Origin: JAKVBH01 sp049800955 | GTDB lineage: Bacteria; Pseudomonadota; Alphaproteobacteria; Rhodobacterales; Rhodobacteraceae | Length of the DNA stretch: 64,000 nucleotides | Assembly (NCBI RefSeq): GCF_049800955.1 | Contig: NZ_JBNAGA010000002.1 | Coordinates: 1,243,750-1,307,749 of the forward strand | Direction: 5' to 3' | Part shown: in pieces, positions 41,356-50,995 of the stretch | Position numbering within the stretch: the first letter of the stretch is position 1 | How the letters are laid out: every line of letters begins with the position of its first letter | Notes under the pieces: model-generated | What the model saw: only the letters and a program-made list of their open reading frames with translations | Told to the model about the DNA's origin: nothing | The model's database searches: none | Position numbers and translations under genes: made by a program

Positions 41356-43011
41356 TCATTCACTCTTCTTCCATTGCGGCGCAGGTCGGGAACCCGCATT
41401 GAAAATTACTCCGTCGGCCCGTAACTTACTGAGAATATTGCCAACTTTGCTTTTCTTCTGTGTGTCATTCAGCGCATCGCTCAGTTTGTCCCACAGCAGG
41501 TTATCGACTTCCTTTCTTGAGGCGCTGCCGAACTTACTTAGATACTCAAGGATCAAGTCGGCATAATGCTGGTCATCAAAGGCTCGGATTTTGATGTACT
41601 CGGCTTGCTGGGCAGACGCGGCCGCGACAGCAGCTGAGACGCGGAAACGGGGCTTGCGGCCCTCGACCAGCCCTTTACGTTTTAGTGCTTTGATCGCGAC
41701 ATCCGGCACCGCCAACTCTTTCTGGACACGGTCCAGAGCCAGCACATCATTCAACTGCAAGCCGCCGTTTTCCATCAAGACGCGCGTATAGGCCGGGTCA
41801 ACGACACCGCCATACAGCGTCATTTCTACAGCATCACCAGAAACCTCATAGTCGGGCATAGGAAGGTAACGCCTGCGCTGCGTTTCATACATCCGTTGGA
41901 TGCCATACCCCATCTGGTCGATCATGTTCAGCTCGACCATCGCCTGCACCAGATACGGGTTGCGATATCCGCGCGGGGTCTTGTCGCCGCGAACATAGTC
42001 TTCGGGCTCACCTTCAAAAAAGCGACCTGCATTTTCGAGTATCAGGCGATCCGGTTTCTCTGTGACGATCACCCTCTGGTTCTGGCCATAGTCCTGGTGG
42101 GCGATGCAGTTATGCAGCGCTTCCAGCACGACCTTCTGATCGTACTTCGAGACCTCATGCGGCAGCAGCTCATCATCGGGCAAGAGCCGCAGTTGGATAT
42201 TGCGGATACGTTGATAGAGTTGCGATGTCGTCAGAAGGAAGGGCGGGGCAAAGTGCTCATACGCTGTTTCTTGGCCAACCAGTTTCCATGTCATCTGGGC
42301 AGGATGCGGAGAGAGCAAATAGGCGCTCTCCGAACGCCCCAATAGCAATAGAGCCGTGCGTGTCACTTGTCCGCGTTGGGTGACCTTGGCGCGGTCCAGC
42401 AAGGTCGCAACCGGCCAGGCCCGAACCCCATCTGGATCGATCCGGTTCTGGTGCTTTTGCGCGAAGTTTGCCCGCGCGCGTTCGACGGCCTCTGGGTCGA
42501 GATCATTGAGCGTTGCCCCGTCAACAAGCTGCGCACTCCAGTCCCCAGCAGATGCCTGAGCGCGAATTTCATCCTGCTTCGGTATGCCCAAGGGCGCAAG
42601 GCTTTCGCCGGACCGCGCATAGTAATGCCCCTTCCACGCGATGGGTATTCCGCGCGGCGCAGCAGGAATTTCAAACATGACGACACGCACACCGTCTACG
42701 TCCACCTCATGGATTTGCCGAAAGGTTGTGCGCGGGTCTGCATCCTGCGCGATCTGGTGCTTCAAGCTATCAAGACGCTCTCGCTCTACGCGGTAGCCCG
42801 TGCCCACCACTGACCGGGTCTTGTTGTTCACACCAAACACCAACCATCCTGTGCTGACGTCACGCAGGTTGGCCTCGTTGGCCATGGCGGAGAAGTAGCG
42901 CCCGATCTTGTCGGTGTCATAGTCGTTGGACACCTCCTTGAACTCGACAACCTCGTTTTCCCAGGTGGCGATTAGCTCAGTCAGTTTCTGGCGTAGAGCG
43001 GCTGAATCCAT
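41356..43011 (-). CDS. AlbA_2/Schlafen-type ATP-binding protein between mod and res
   Basis: 551 residues. The N-terminal AlbA_2 (Schlafen AAA_4) domain opens with ENEVVEFKEVSNDYDTDKIGRYFSAMANEANLRD and GWLVFGVNNKTRSVVGT. A GHKL-like/RecG-related HATPase_c_4 part (VLEALHNCIAHQDYGQNQRVIVTEKPDRLILENAGRFFEG) follows near residue 270, and a winged-helix region at the end. Such proteins act as nucleic-acid-binding regulators or RNases in defence settings. Its place between Mod and Res, 5 bases from mod, makes it an integral part of the system. Confidence 0.85.
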   Translation of the reverse strand: MDSAALRQKLTELIATWENEVVEFKEVSNDYDTDKIGRYFSAMANEANLRDVSTGWLVFGVNNKTRSVVGTGYRVERERLDSLKHQIAQDADPRTTFRQIHEVDVDGVRVVMFEIPAAPRGIPIAWKGHYYARSGESLAPLGIPKQDEIRAQASAGDWSAQLVDGATLNDLDPEAVERARANFAQKHQNRIDPDGVRAWPVATLLDRAKVTQRGQVTRTALLLLGRSESAYLLSPHPAQMTWKLVGQETAYEHFAPPFLLTTSQLYQRIRNIQLRLLPDDELLPHEVSKYDQKVVLEALHNCIAHQDYGQNQRVIVTEKPDRLILENAGRFFEGEPEDYVRGDKTPRGYRNPYLVQAMVELNMIDQMGYGIQRMYETQRRRYLPMPDYEVSGDAVEMTLYGGVVDPAYTRVLMENGGLQLNDVLALDRVQKELAVPDVAIKALKRKGLVEGRKPRFRVSAAVAAASAQQAEYIKIRAFDDQHYADLILEYLSKFGSASRKEVDNLLWDKLSDALNDTQKKSKVGNILSKLRADGVIFNAGSRPAPQWKKSE

Positions 43012-43015
43012 GGGG

Positions 43016-44950
43016 TCAAATCGCCTTCACTTCGGTCTCGGGCGACATGGCTTTGAAGATCTGGCGCACGTTGATCTTGGTCTGGTCGTTGGCAAAGCCG
43101 GTGTCCTTGAACACGATCCGCATCGGGGCGTGGCCTGCCAGCTCTTTGACCAAATCCTCGGAAATGCCGTCGTCAAAACAGGCCATCAGGGCGGTTTCGG
43201 CGACGAAGAAGACGGTTTTTCCCTGCACGGTCTCGCGGCGGATGGGCAGGGTTAGGTCAACGCCCCAGTCGAGCAGGACCTGGAACAGCAAATCCTCGGC
43301 CGTGCGGTCGGGTTTGATATTGTCAACGCGGGACAGCAGATCGGCCTGAGAGGTCTGATCCGGCGTGTAGAACACATCGGCCATGTTGGAGCTGTCGATC
43401 TTGAGCACGCGGAAGCCAACATCCTTGTTCCAATCGGGGTGACACTCCCCTTCGAGGATTTTCTGACCCGCGCGGCGGATGCGTTCTTTGGAGATTTCGG
43501 CGATATTGTGTGGAACATTGAGGCCTTCGCAAAATTTTGCGGCGACCTTTTGCGTTCTACTTTCAGTATCCAACTCTTCAGGAAGTTGGATCATTACAAA
43601 CCGGCGTTCTCCTGCATCAAGGGCATTCTGAAGAAGGCTTGCATGTGCGGTAGCGGACGATCCCGCAAAGAAGTCCAGAATTATAGCCTCTTTGTCATCC
43701 CCAGTTATGAGTTCAATGAGCCTTCGAACAAATTCAGTTGGCTTGGGAAAGGAAAACACTTGGGCGTCGCCGAAGATGCCTACCATTTCGTTTGTGCCGT
43801 GCTGGGTATATACACCATCGACGATAGAGAAAAACTTAGACGCCCGTGTTTCCCCGCTTTCGTCCCTCAGGTATTGCTTCGAAGATAAGGTCCAACCTCC
43901 GTCTTTTGCCTTCTGAAAATGAACCTCCCCTTCAGCGAGAGCTTGCTCCATTCTATCTTTGCTCCAACGCCATTGGCGTTTCGGCCATACTTCAGTGCCA
44001 TCAGGGGCTTTGACGCCAAAGTTCAGATTTGGACGGTCTTCAAAGCTTTTCATGGCCTCAAGTGGGTGAGTCCTATAAGGCCCCTTTTTCTCGAAGTGTT
44101 CGTCCTGATTTTTGTAGTACCGCTGGATGGAATCTTCACCCAAAGGTACATAGAGATTTGGCACGCTATTGATATCGCGGGCGTACATCAGCGCATACTC
44201 ATGGATGGAAACTAGGTGTCTTTCCTTCGCACCCCCACCATAGCGCTTTTTCCAGATTACGTTGTCGATGAAGTTTTCGGGTCCGAATATTTCATCACAG
44301 ACCTTCCGAAGGTTATGCATTTCGCTGTCATCAATGCTGACAAAAACCACGCCGTCTTCAGTCAGCAAGTTCCGGGCCAACCTCAGCCGCGGGTAGATCA
44401 TGTCGAGCCAGTTTGAGTGAAAGCGGCCAGATCCTTCTGGGTTTGCTACAAGCTTGTTTTTGTTTTCATCAGTTTGCTGTGAGAGATCAAAAAAAATCTC
44501 AGAGCTTTCCGCAAAGTCATCATCATAAACAAAGTCGTTCCCCGTGTTATAGGGCGGGTCGATGTAGATCATCTTGACCTTGCCCAGATAGGTTTCTTGC
44601 AGCAGCTTCAGCGCCTCAAGGTTGTCACTTTCGATGAACAGGTTCTGGGTGGTGTCGAAATCCACGCTTTCGTCCCGCGCGGGGCGCAGGGTTTTGGCGA
44701 TGGGGGCGTTGGCGGTGATCAGCGCCTCGCGCTTGCCCGGCCAGTTCAGGTGATAGCGTTCCTGCGGCCCCTCGACGATGCTTTCAGACAGCTCTTGGCG
44801 CAGCTGGTCAAAATCGACCGCCAGTCGCAGTTTGCCATCCTCACCCGCCGCCTCGGTCACGCAACCGGGAAAGAGCGCGCGGATCTTGGCGATGTTTTCC
44901 TGCGTCAGGTCAGGGCTGTGCATTTTCAGCTTTTCGATCTCGTCACTCAT
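43016..44950 (-). CDS. mod: Type III DNA methyltransferase Mod
   Basis: 644 residues. Beta-class N6-adenine methyltransferase: catalytic DPPYNTGNDFVYDDDF near residue 130, a central target-recognition region of lower GC (roughly 43650-44250), then the SAM-binding LDFFAGSSATAHA (FxGxG-like) near 430. It methylates one strand of an asymmetric site and gives specificity to Res. The N-terminal ~55 residues are a helical subunit-contact region. The AT-rich central part suggests a recently exchanged recognition domain. Confidence 0.94.
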   Translation of the reverse strand: MSDEIEKLKMHSPDLTQENIAKIRALFPGCVTEAAGEDGKLRLAVDFDQLRQELSESIVEGPQERYHLNWPGKREALITANAPIAKTLRPARDESVDFDTTQNLFIESDNLEALKLLQETYLGKVKMIYIDPPYNTGNDFVYDDDFAESSEIFFDLSQQTDENKNKLVANPEGSGRFHSNWLDMIYPRLRLARNLLTEDGVVFVSIDDSEMHNLRKVCDEIFGPENFIDNVIWKKRYGGGAKERHLVSIHEYALMYARDINSVPNLYVPLGEDSIQRYYKNQDEHFEKKGPYRTHPLEAMKSFEDRPNLNFGVKAPDGTEVWPKRQWRWSKDRMEQALAEGEVHFQKAKDGGWTLSSKQYLRDESGETRASKFFSIVDGVYTQHGTNEMVGIFGDAQVFSFPKPTEFVRRLIELITGDDKEAIILDFFAGSSATAHASLLQNALDAGERRFVMIQLPEELDTESRTQKVAAKFCEGLNVPHNIAEISKERIRRAGQKILEGECHPDWNKDVGFRVLKIDSSNMADVFYTPDQTSQADLLSRVDNIKPDRTAEDLLFQVLLDWGVDLTLPIRRETVQGKTVFFVAETALMACFDDGISEDLVKELAGHAPMRIVFKDTGFANDQTKINVRQIFKAMSPETEVKAI

Positions 44951-44975
44951 GTCTTCCCGCGTTCTTTTCCTGGGC

Positions 44976-45644
44976 CTATTCCGGCTTTTTCAAATGCTCG
45001 AACTCCGCCTGCGCCTCACGCAGCTGACCGTGCAGTGTCATTTTGATGTTGAATTGCGTCTCGCGCTTCAACTTGGATTCAAGCTGGCTGATCTCACGCT
45101 CTTTGGTCTTGAGGGCATGCGTCCGGTCCATCCGCGCGCTCAAACTCTCTGCCGTTTGCGGCACAATCGGCATGAGCGCTGTCAGGATCTGTTCATAAAG
45201 CACGCCAAGGTTCAGCGCCACTGGCAATGGGCTGCGGGGCGTGTCGATCGGCAACCAGTCCGAGCGTAGGTAGTCCGACAGCACCCACTTGGCCGCGTCC
45301 GCCTCTGACGGGCGTTTGTGGGCGGCGGCAATCTGGATCTGGCCGTCCTGTTCCAGTTCAAACAGGATCGGAAAGGGGATGGCGCGGTCGATGGCCCTCA
45401 GCACGTCGTCCTGCACCGCGCCCGATTTCAGCGTGACGCGGAACACCTGCATTTCCGGCACGGATTTGGTGGCGGGCAGGTTGATGGTTTCCGGGGCCAG
45501 CTTGGCCCGCCATGTGATCTGGTTAACCTGAGCGACGAATTTGTCCTTCAGCGCTGTGGTGGCCTGAACGCGGTCATATATCCGCGTCTTGGGCACAACA
45601 CGCTTCAGAAGCGTTGATTTGGGGTAGTCGTAGAGCGCGGTCAT
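44976..45644 (-). CDS. DUF4391 protein
   Basis: 222 residues. The pattern LYDYPKSTLLKRVVPKTRIYDR..., ITWRAKLAPETINLPATKSVPEMQVFRVTLKSG and a C-terminal coiled coil (TKEREISQLESKLKRETQFNIKMTLHGQLREAQAEFEHL) is the DUF4391 family. These genes regularly accompany a helicase and a methylase. The start overlaps the stop of the helicase gene (ATGA) and mod follows 25 bases on. Function unknown; the coiled coil suggests it bridges subunits. Confidence 0.85.
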   Translation of the reverse strand: MTALYDYPKSTLLKRVVPKTRIYDRVQATTALKDKFVAQVNQITWRAKLAPETINLPATKSVPEMQVFRVTLKSGAVQDDVLRAIDRAIPFPILFELEQDGQIQIAAAHKRPSEADAAKWVLSDYLRSDWLPIDTPRSPLPVALNLGVLYEQILTALMPIVPQTAESLSARMDRTHALKTKEREISQLESKLKRETQFNIKMTLHGQLREAQAEFEHLKKPE

Positions 45645-48600
45645 GCAACGTCCCTCACGACGATGAAGGCGAGAAGTTCAAAGTCATCGAGCCCGGCGAT
45701 GGTGTGGGTCAGCGCTGTGGTGTGGCCACCCGAGAAGAGGCTGTCGAGGTCGCGCTCTTCCTTCACCTCAATCATGGATTTGATCGCGTCGTTGAGAAGT
45801 TCGGAATACTTGCCCATCTCGCGCCCGTCTTTGGTTTCGGCATTGAAGGCATCGCAGAGCGCCTTGATCGGTTTGTCGAGACCCTTGCAGCTAGAGCGGA
45901 TCAGATCGAGCAGGCGTTTCACCTCGGTGTGGTCCGCGACGACGTTCGCGTCGTTGTCGAGGTAGATCAAGTAATAGGGGTGCAGCCGGTTCTGTTGGTT
46001 GACGTTCACATCCGGGTGGATGTTGCGCAGAGCGAAAATCACACCAGGCTGCAGGCCCTTGGCGGGGTTGGACGGGACGATGGCGTGCAGGCCTTTTGGT
46101 TGGCCCGCCAGATCGCCATGTTCCTTGGTGTAGTTCAACAGGTCCATGCGGAAATCGTTCAGACCGAGGTCCGTGATCGAGACGCCGGTCTTGACGTCTT
46201 CGAGCTCGATCACCTCTTCCTGCAAGCGCTGCAGCTGGTCCTTGCGGTAGGCGACGTCGCTGCTTTTCGCCGTGAGCACGTTGTCTTCACCAGTGCCGGT
46301 CAGGTCGACAATGTGCATCCGGTTCTCGACGCGTTCTTTGAGGTTGATGTACTCGTCGAGCGAGATGTCGGGCCAGTAGTTCACCAACTGGATGGCGGTG
46401 TTTGGTGAGCCGATCCGATCAACCCGGCCAAAACGCTGCACGATGCGAACCGGGTTCCAGTGGATGTCGTAGTTGATCAGGTAGTCACAGTCCTGCAGGT
46501 TTTGCCCTTCGGAAATGCAGTCGGTGCCGATCAAGATGTCCAGCTCTTCTGGCACCTCCGGCATGATCAGCGCCTTCTCTTTCGCCTTGGGGGCGAAGAG
46601 CGTGAGAACCGACTGGAAATCGTAATGAGGTTTCAAGGTCGTCTTGGGGTTCCCTGAGCCCGTGACAATGCCTGTTTCGGACCCCATCGCGCCTTTGAGG
46701 GTGGGCGCGACGTGGCGATAAAGATATTCGGCGGTGTCTGCATAAGCGGTGAATATCAGAACCTTGCGATTGCCTGGGTTCAGGGGCGAGCTCATCTTCT
46801 GTTTGATGACGTCGATCAGGTGCTGGAGCTTGGCGTCCTCTTCAACGCCAACCTTGTCCATCTCAGCCAAGAGGCCTTGAATGATCTCGCGGTCGCCGCC
46901 CAAGTCAGCCTTCCACGTCGGGATATCCATGTCAGCGAGGTCGATTTGGATCTTCTTGCCGATCGTGAATTCGCCAAGACCCGACAGGTCATCATCGTCG
47001 GTATCCAAGTTGTCGACATCATTGAAGACGTCTTCGATCCCGCCGTTGCCGTCACTGGTTTCGAAGCGATCGATGGCCTCCAGCATCGCGCCGATGTTTT
47101 GGTCGAGCGCGCCAAGTGTGAGACGGAATGCCTCTACTGAGCTTTCAAGACGCTTTAGAAGGTTCGTCGTCATTAGCGCTTGCAGGCTGCGCTCGCGATC
47201 GGCCTGGCGCAGCGTACCCTTGGAGCCTTCTGTCTTGGTGTCGTAGAGCTCTTCGTATTTTCGGAGACGGCTCGGTTGGATGTAGTTCACGGGCGCGTAG
47301 ACGGCCATTTTGAGGAGGGACAAGTCGCTAAAAATCTCGTCGAACCCCACGACATCCTCGCGGAACGTGATCGGGAGTTGATGGGAAATGGGCTTTTTGC
47401 GCTCGGGGAATTGCCCGATGTCGGCCGTATCGTAGAATTGCTCGATATGCTTGCGAGAACGTGCGATCGTCACCGAGTCCAAGAGCTCAAAGAAATCCAG
47501 ATCCAGCGCTCTGAGAATGGATTGTGCCGTGCGTTCCGCTGGGGGAAGTTCCGACCAGGTGTTGAAGGCGGTTTGAGCCTTCCGGAAAATTTCTTCGACA
47601 CTGGATTTGGTCTTCAGGTTTCGGCTCAACGTGTCCGAATGCCCCTCGTATGCCAATGCGAGCTGGTTACGAAGGTCGGTGAACCTGTTGTTAACGGGGG
47701 TCGCGGAAAGCATCAGAACTTTTGTCTTCACGCCGGATCTGATGACCTTGTTCATCAGCTTCTGGTACCGAGTTTCCCGATCCTTGTAGACGTCGTTGTT
47801 TCGGAAGTTGTGAGACTCATCGATGACTACCAGATCATAATTGCCCCAATTGACCCGATCGAGCGGGATGCCCAGAGACTCGCCCGATGTTCTGGATAGA
47901 TCTGTGTGGCAGAGGACATCATAGTTGAAGCGGTCGGCTGCAAAGAGGTTTGTCTTGAGGTTCGTGTTGTAGTTGCGCCAATTGTCAGCAAGCTTTTTGG
48001 GGCAGAGAACCAGGACAGATTTGTTCCGTAGTTCATAGTATTTGACGACAGCAAGCGCGGTGAACGTTTTTCCCAAGCCGACGCTGTCCGCAAGGATGCA
48101 GCCGTTATAGGTTTCCAGCTTGTTAATTACCCCGGTGGCCGCGTCTCGTTGATAATTGAAAAGCTTTTTCCAGACGAGGCTATCCAAGTATCCCGTTTGG
48201 TCATTGGGCAGCACATCCTCGTCGACCTCCTCAAGGAATTCCCTGAAGATGTTGTACAGGATCAGGAAGTAAATCCTTTGCGGCGAGTTCTCTTGGTAAA
48301 CGGCCTCAATGTGCTGAAGGACTTGATCCGTCACATCTTGTACGTTTGCGGGGTTGGCCCAGACCTGATCAAACAAGGACAGATACGTCTTTGCAGACAG
48401 TTCGTCTTCAAGAGCATGCGTGAAATTCGAAACGGCGTTGCCAGGCTGGTAGCCCAAATCGACGGCTGAAAACCCACTAATGGGCGAGAAAACCCTGTTA
48501 CCTTTGCGAGCTTCGATGGTCGCGAACTGCTGCATCGGGGCGTCTGTAACGTTGGATTTGAAGGTAGCTTTCCTCCGGATCCAGTTCGCGCACTGTCTTG

Positions 48601-48913
48601 CGATGGCCTTTTGGGTCAACTTGTTCCGAAGATGGATCTCGAATTCTGTTCCGTAGAGAGCGGTTTCTCTTAGCTGTTTTGGGATAAAAAATTCACGTTT
48701 CTCTTTCTTGGAACGCCCCAGAACCTCGTTCGGAATGAACGTTGGATCAGTCAGGATGAATTCGAGTTCTTTGACGCTTTCCAATTCATCTCGTAGCGCT
48801 TCATAAGCAAAGATTGAGAAACAACCGGCTGCGACCCGGATTTTTGCACCAGCTTCAGCCCCCGCCTTCAACTCATCTCCCAAGAGGACCGAAATGTTGT
48901 CGATGATTTTCAA
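45641..48913 (-). CDS. SNF2-like helicase with PLD-like N-terminus
   Basis: 1090 residues, first gene of the operon. Residues ~1-150 look like a divergent phospholipase-D-like fold (VAAGCFSIFAYEALRDEL ... EFILTDPTFIP), without a clear HxK motif. The SF2/SNF2 motor has Walker A LADSVGLGKTFTALAVVKYYE near residue 277, DESH box LVVIDESHNFRN near 365, motif III LSATPVNNR, and motif VI IVQRFGRVDRIGSPN near 870. A translocase of this kind in front of a type III pair suggests a system with more than two subunits, probably with remodelling or surveillance by this motor. Confidence 0.9.
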   Translation of the reverse strand: MKIIDNISVLLGDELKAGAEAGAKIRVAAGCFSIFAYEALRDELESVKELEFILTDPTFIPNEVLGRSKKEKREFFIPKQLRETALYGTEFEIHLRNKLTQKAIARQCANWIRRKATFKSNVTDAPMQQFATIEARKGNRVFSPISGFSAVDLGYQPGNAVSNFTHALEDELSAKTYLSLFDQVWANPANVQDVTDQVLQHIEAVYQENSPQRIYFLILYNIFREFLEEVDEDVLPNDQTGYLDSLVWKKLFNYQRDAATGVINKLETYNGCILADSVGLGKTFTALAVVKYYELRNKSVLVLCPKKLADNWRNYNTNLKTNLFAADRFNYDVLCHTDLSRTSGESLGIPLDRVNWGNYDLVVIDESHNFRNNDVYKDRETRYQKLMNKVIRSGVKTKVLMLSATPVNNRFTDLRNQLALAYEGHSDTLSRNLKTKSSVEEIFRKAQTAFNTWSELPPAERTAQSILRALDLDFFELLDSVTIARSRKHIEQFYDTADIGQFPERKKPISHQLPITFREDVVGFDEIFSDLSLLKMAVYAPVNYIQPSRLRKYEELYDTKTEGSKGTLRQADRERSLQALMTTNLLKRLESSVEAFRLTLGALDQNIGAMLEAIDRFETSDGNGGIEDVFNDVDNLDTDDDDLSGLGEFTIGKKIQIDLADMDIPTWKADLGGDREIIQGLLAEMDKVGVEEDAKLQHLIDVIKQKMSSPLNPGNRKVLIFTAYADTAEYLYRHVAPTLKGAMGSETGIVTGSGNPKTTLKPHYDFQSVLTLFAPKAKEKALIMPEVPEELDILIGTDCISEGQNLQDCDYLINYDIHWNPVRIVQRFGRVDRIGSPNTAIQLVNYWPDISLDEYINLKERVENRMHIVDLTGTGEDNVLTAKSSDVAYRKDQLQRLQEEVIELEDVKTGVSITDLGLNDFRMDLLNYTKEHGDLAGQPKGLHAIVPSNPAKGLQPGVIFALRNIHPDVNVNQQNRLHPYYLIYLDNDANVVADHTEVKRLLDLIRSSCKGLDKPIKALCDAFNAETKDGREMGKYSELLNDAIKSMIEVKEERDLDSLFSGGHTTALTHTIAGLDDFELLAFIVVRDVA

Positions 48914-49282
48914 AGGATGACCTCAAAGTGAAATGCGCACGTTTCCTTGGTAGTGCGGGACAAGCAACCGTTGTAGTCGAAAATTTCCTACTGTCGTCGC
49001 TGACATTCGCATAGATTGCATTCCAGGTCTGCTCTAAAATGCGGAGTATCCCTATTATTTTCATGGTCTTAGCGCTTGACGAAGTGTTAGCATCCTCCTA
49101 TCTACAGAGCATGACCACATTGATGATGCACAACTCGATACGCTGATCTCTCTTCAACCAAGAGGGAGTCAGCACAGGTGTGCAGTCGGGTCTTATACCC
49201 CCGAAATATAGGCGCCAGTTGAGCGTGAACGGCCGGGATCGTCACCCGGGACTCCTACCAATTTCCGCTTTGGAGTTTCTTC
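48914..49282. other. Divergent control region and long leader
   Basis: No gene seen. The left part must hold the promoter of the minus-strand operon. The right part holds a plus-strand promoter (next entry) and a leader of about 170 bases with several possible hairpins (GCAC-AGGT-GTGC near 49175; a CGGG..CCCG pair near 49187) before the small gene. Confidence 0.5.
49076..49104 (+). promoter_or_regulatory. Near-consensus sigma-70 promoter
   Basis: TTGACG (49076-49081), exactly 17 bases, TATCTA (49099-49104). It faces the small gene at 49283 and the AAA+ gene after it. The untranslated leader would be about 170 bases. Confidence 0.65.
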
Positions 49283-49486
49283 ATGTTCATCGTCGCAAAA
49301 TTTAAGTCCACCTTTTTTGGTGGCATTAAGGCCTACATCCTCGCCACCGAAATTGTAGGAGCTGCCGCTTATACGCTTAGCGGCGAGTTGCGGTTTCAGC
49401 TCTACAATCTGGTTCTGGAGCTTGCGACCTTGGCACAGGATTTTTCTGAAGCGCTTTGTGCCATCACATTGGCCGCCCTGTCATGA
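49283..49486 (+). CDS. Small protein coupled to the AAA+ gene
   Basis: 67 residues from ATG 49283, with TTTGGAG 6 bases upstream. It is moderately hydrophobic with small residues (GGIKAYILATEIVGAAAYTLSGE, then LVLELATLAQDFSEALCAITLAAL), and could be amphipathic helices or a weak membrane protein. Its stop overlaps the start of the AAA+ gene (ATGA), so both are one unit. No family is recognised. A small partner in front of a large ATPase is a common layout for toxin-like or adaptor peptides. Confidence 0.55.
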   Translation: MFIVAKFKSTFFGGIKAYILATEIVGAAAYTLSGELRFQLYNLVLELATLAQDFSEALCAITLAALS

Positions 49487-50756
49487 GCGTTGCTATGAAA
49501 ACCGTTTACACAATCCTCGACGATCGTTCGAAGATGTGGCGCGGGATCAAGGATCGCGAAGAGCGCCGCTTACTCGACTGCAAGCTTCGCAAGATGAAGC
49601 GAATGTTCGAACGAGAAGGCATCGAGTTTGACGCAGTATTTTCAGTAGATCACGTGCCAGATCGTGGGCTTGGACTTTCGATCCGGTCGAAAGACGCGAT
49701 CACAGTAGATGCGATCGAGCGGCTGTTGGATGTGATCGAAATCGATCTGGGCAAGCTTCCGGAAGAACTGGAGCCACTCTATAGCGGAAAAGGGCATTCG
49801 CCGTTCGAGGACCTGATCTTCAAACTTGATCCACACCTAGCGTTAACGAAGCGTATGCGAAATGAGGTGGCTTCTTTTGCAGAAAGGAAGGTTCGCGAAC
49901 GGCATTCCGGACCGAGCGGTCTCGATAAAGACGAAGCGCTGCGGAACTTCCTGTCGGCCAACTCCGGCCCACTTCAGTTAAAAGGGCCAACTACGCCACA
50001 TGAGATCGACGAGATGATCGCTCGCGTTCATGCGCGGGCGCCATGGCTCCGCCGTGCGACTGAGCGCGTGTGGAAAGGTATGAAAGCAAGATTGCAAGCT
50101 AGCGACGAGGGCGGCCTGTCTTTCCCCGCCGATCCTGCTTCACGGCCCCCCCGGAACCGGAAAGAGTCAGCTCGCACAGATCATCGCAGAAGAAGCTGGC
50201 GCGCCGCATATGCAAATCGACGCGGCAGCCGGATCGTCCGCTTTTAGAATCGCAGGGCGTCGAGGCGGGGTGGTCAAGCCGCCAGATCGGTGAACCGCTC
50301 AGGTTTATCGCGCAAACCGGATGTCCAAATCCAGTGTTTGTTGTCGATGAGATCGATAAAGTTGGCGGCGGAATGACGTCAAGCTCCGGTACGCGTTCGA
50401 ACATGTGCGATGCTCTCCTGCCGCTTTTGGATCGCGGCAGCGCACGTCAGTTTCGCTGTCCGGTAAGCGGACTTGTCTGCGACATGTCGGGGATCAACTG
50501 GGTTCTCACCGCGAACTACGTCGAAACCATTCCAATGCCGCTCCGCACCCGCGTCGAGGTTGTTCACGTCCCGGCATTGTCCTTGGACGATTTCTTGGAA
50601 GCGGCGGAAGTAGTTTGCTCGCAGGACGCGGAAGTTTCCGCGGCGGTGAAAGACCTGATCCGCACATCGTTTGGAAGATCTGGGTTCTCTCCCCGACATG
50701 TTGTTCGTTTCGCCGAAAGATTGGCTATGGTTGGTTCAGAACATCCGTATCACTGA
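49483..50756 (+). pseudogene. AAA+ ATPase (Lon-like core) with two +1 frameshifts
   Basis: Starting at ATG 49483 the frame reads a helical N-terminal domain to WKGMKARLQASDEGG. An extra G near 50128 shifts the frame; the next frame gives Walker A LLHGPPGTGKSQLAQII. A second extra G near 50255 shifts again; the last frame gives Walker B FVVDEIDKVGGG, sensor NWVLTANY and arginine finger PLRTRVEV, ending at 50756. Corrected, it is a ~425-residue AAA+ protein with a complete active site. As given it makes only a 254-residue product without ATPase motifs. Sequencing error is possible. Confidence 0.8.
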
Positions 50757-50910
50757 GAGAACTCTGAGCCTCATGGAGTATGTAGCTGTCGATTTGGCTA
50801 GGTGGACTGATCTTTGTTTTTGCGCTGAACTGGATCCTACCGAGCGGGAAGCGTCCACGTACATGTTCGAACGTTAGTCGGGTGGTGTATTTCCGCAACG
50901 ATCTGTTAGT

Positions 50911-50930
50911 GTTGGTATTCAAGTTGGTAT
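50911..50930. repeat. Right-end GTTGGTAT arm-type sites
   Basis: Two direct GTTGGTAT copies (50911-50918, 50923-50930), 12 bases apart, about 50 bases inside the att remnant. They match the motif at the left end of element B. Confidence 0.6.
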
Positions 50931-50980
50931 CTGTCAACACAAGACCGTTTAACGCGTTGATTTTAGTGAAGATGCGGAGA

Positions 50981-50995
50981 CGCCCCCGGGCACCA
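50981..50995 (+). repeat. Att remnant: last 15 bases of tRNA-Phe
   Basis: CGCCCCCGGGCACCA is identical to the tRNA 3' end (12514-12528) and to 29480-29494. It marks the right end of element B and the left edge of element C. Confidence 0.8.

Larger units (their letters stand above)
29495..50995. mobile_element. Element B: satellite-like island with type III system
   Basis: About 21.5 kb between the 45-bp att copy and a 15-bp att remnant (CGCCCCCGGGCACCA, 50981-50995). The same 8-base motif GTTGGTAT marks both ends. Gene order follows P4-like satellites (integrase, AlpA, primase/helicase) followed by defence cargo. The integrase carries an in-frame stop, so the element is probably immobile now. 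Confidence 0.8.

Noticed and set aside
39858..41402. 514-codon plus-strand frame across the Res gene
   Set aside because: Antisense to a well-supported type III Res; no motif of its own.
48914..49282. Retron-type ncRNA in the leader region
   Set aside because: No reverse transcriptase gene lies anywhere near and no paired a1/a2 repeats were seen.
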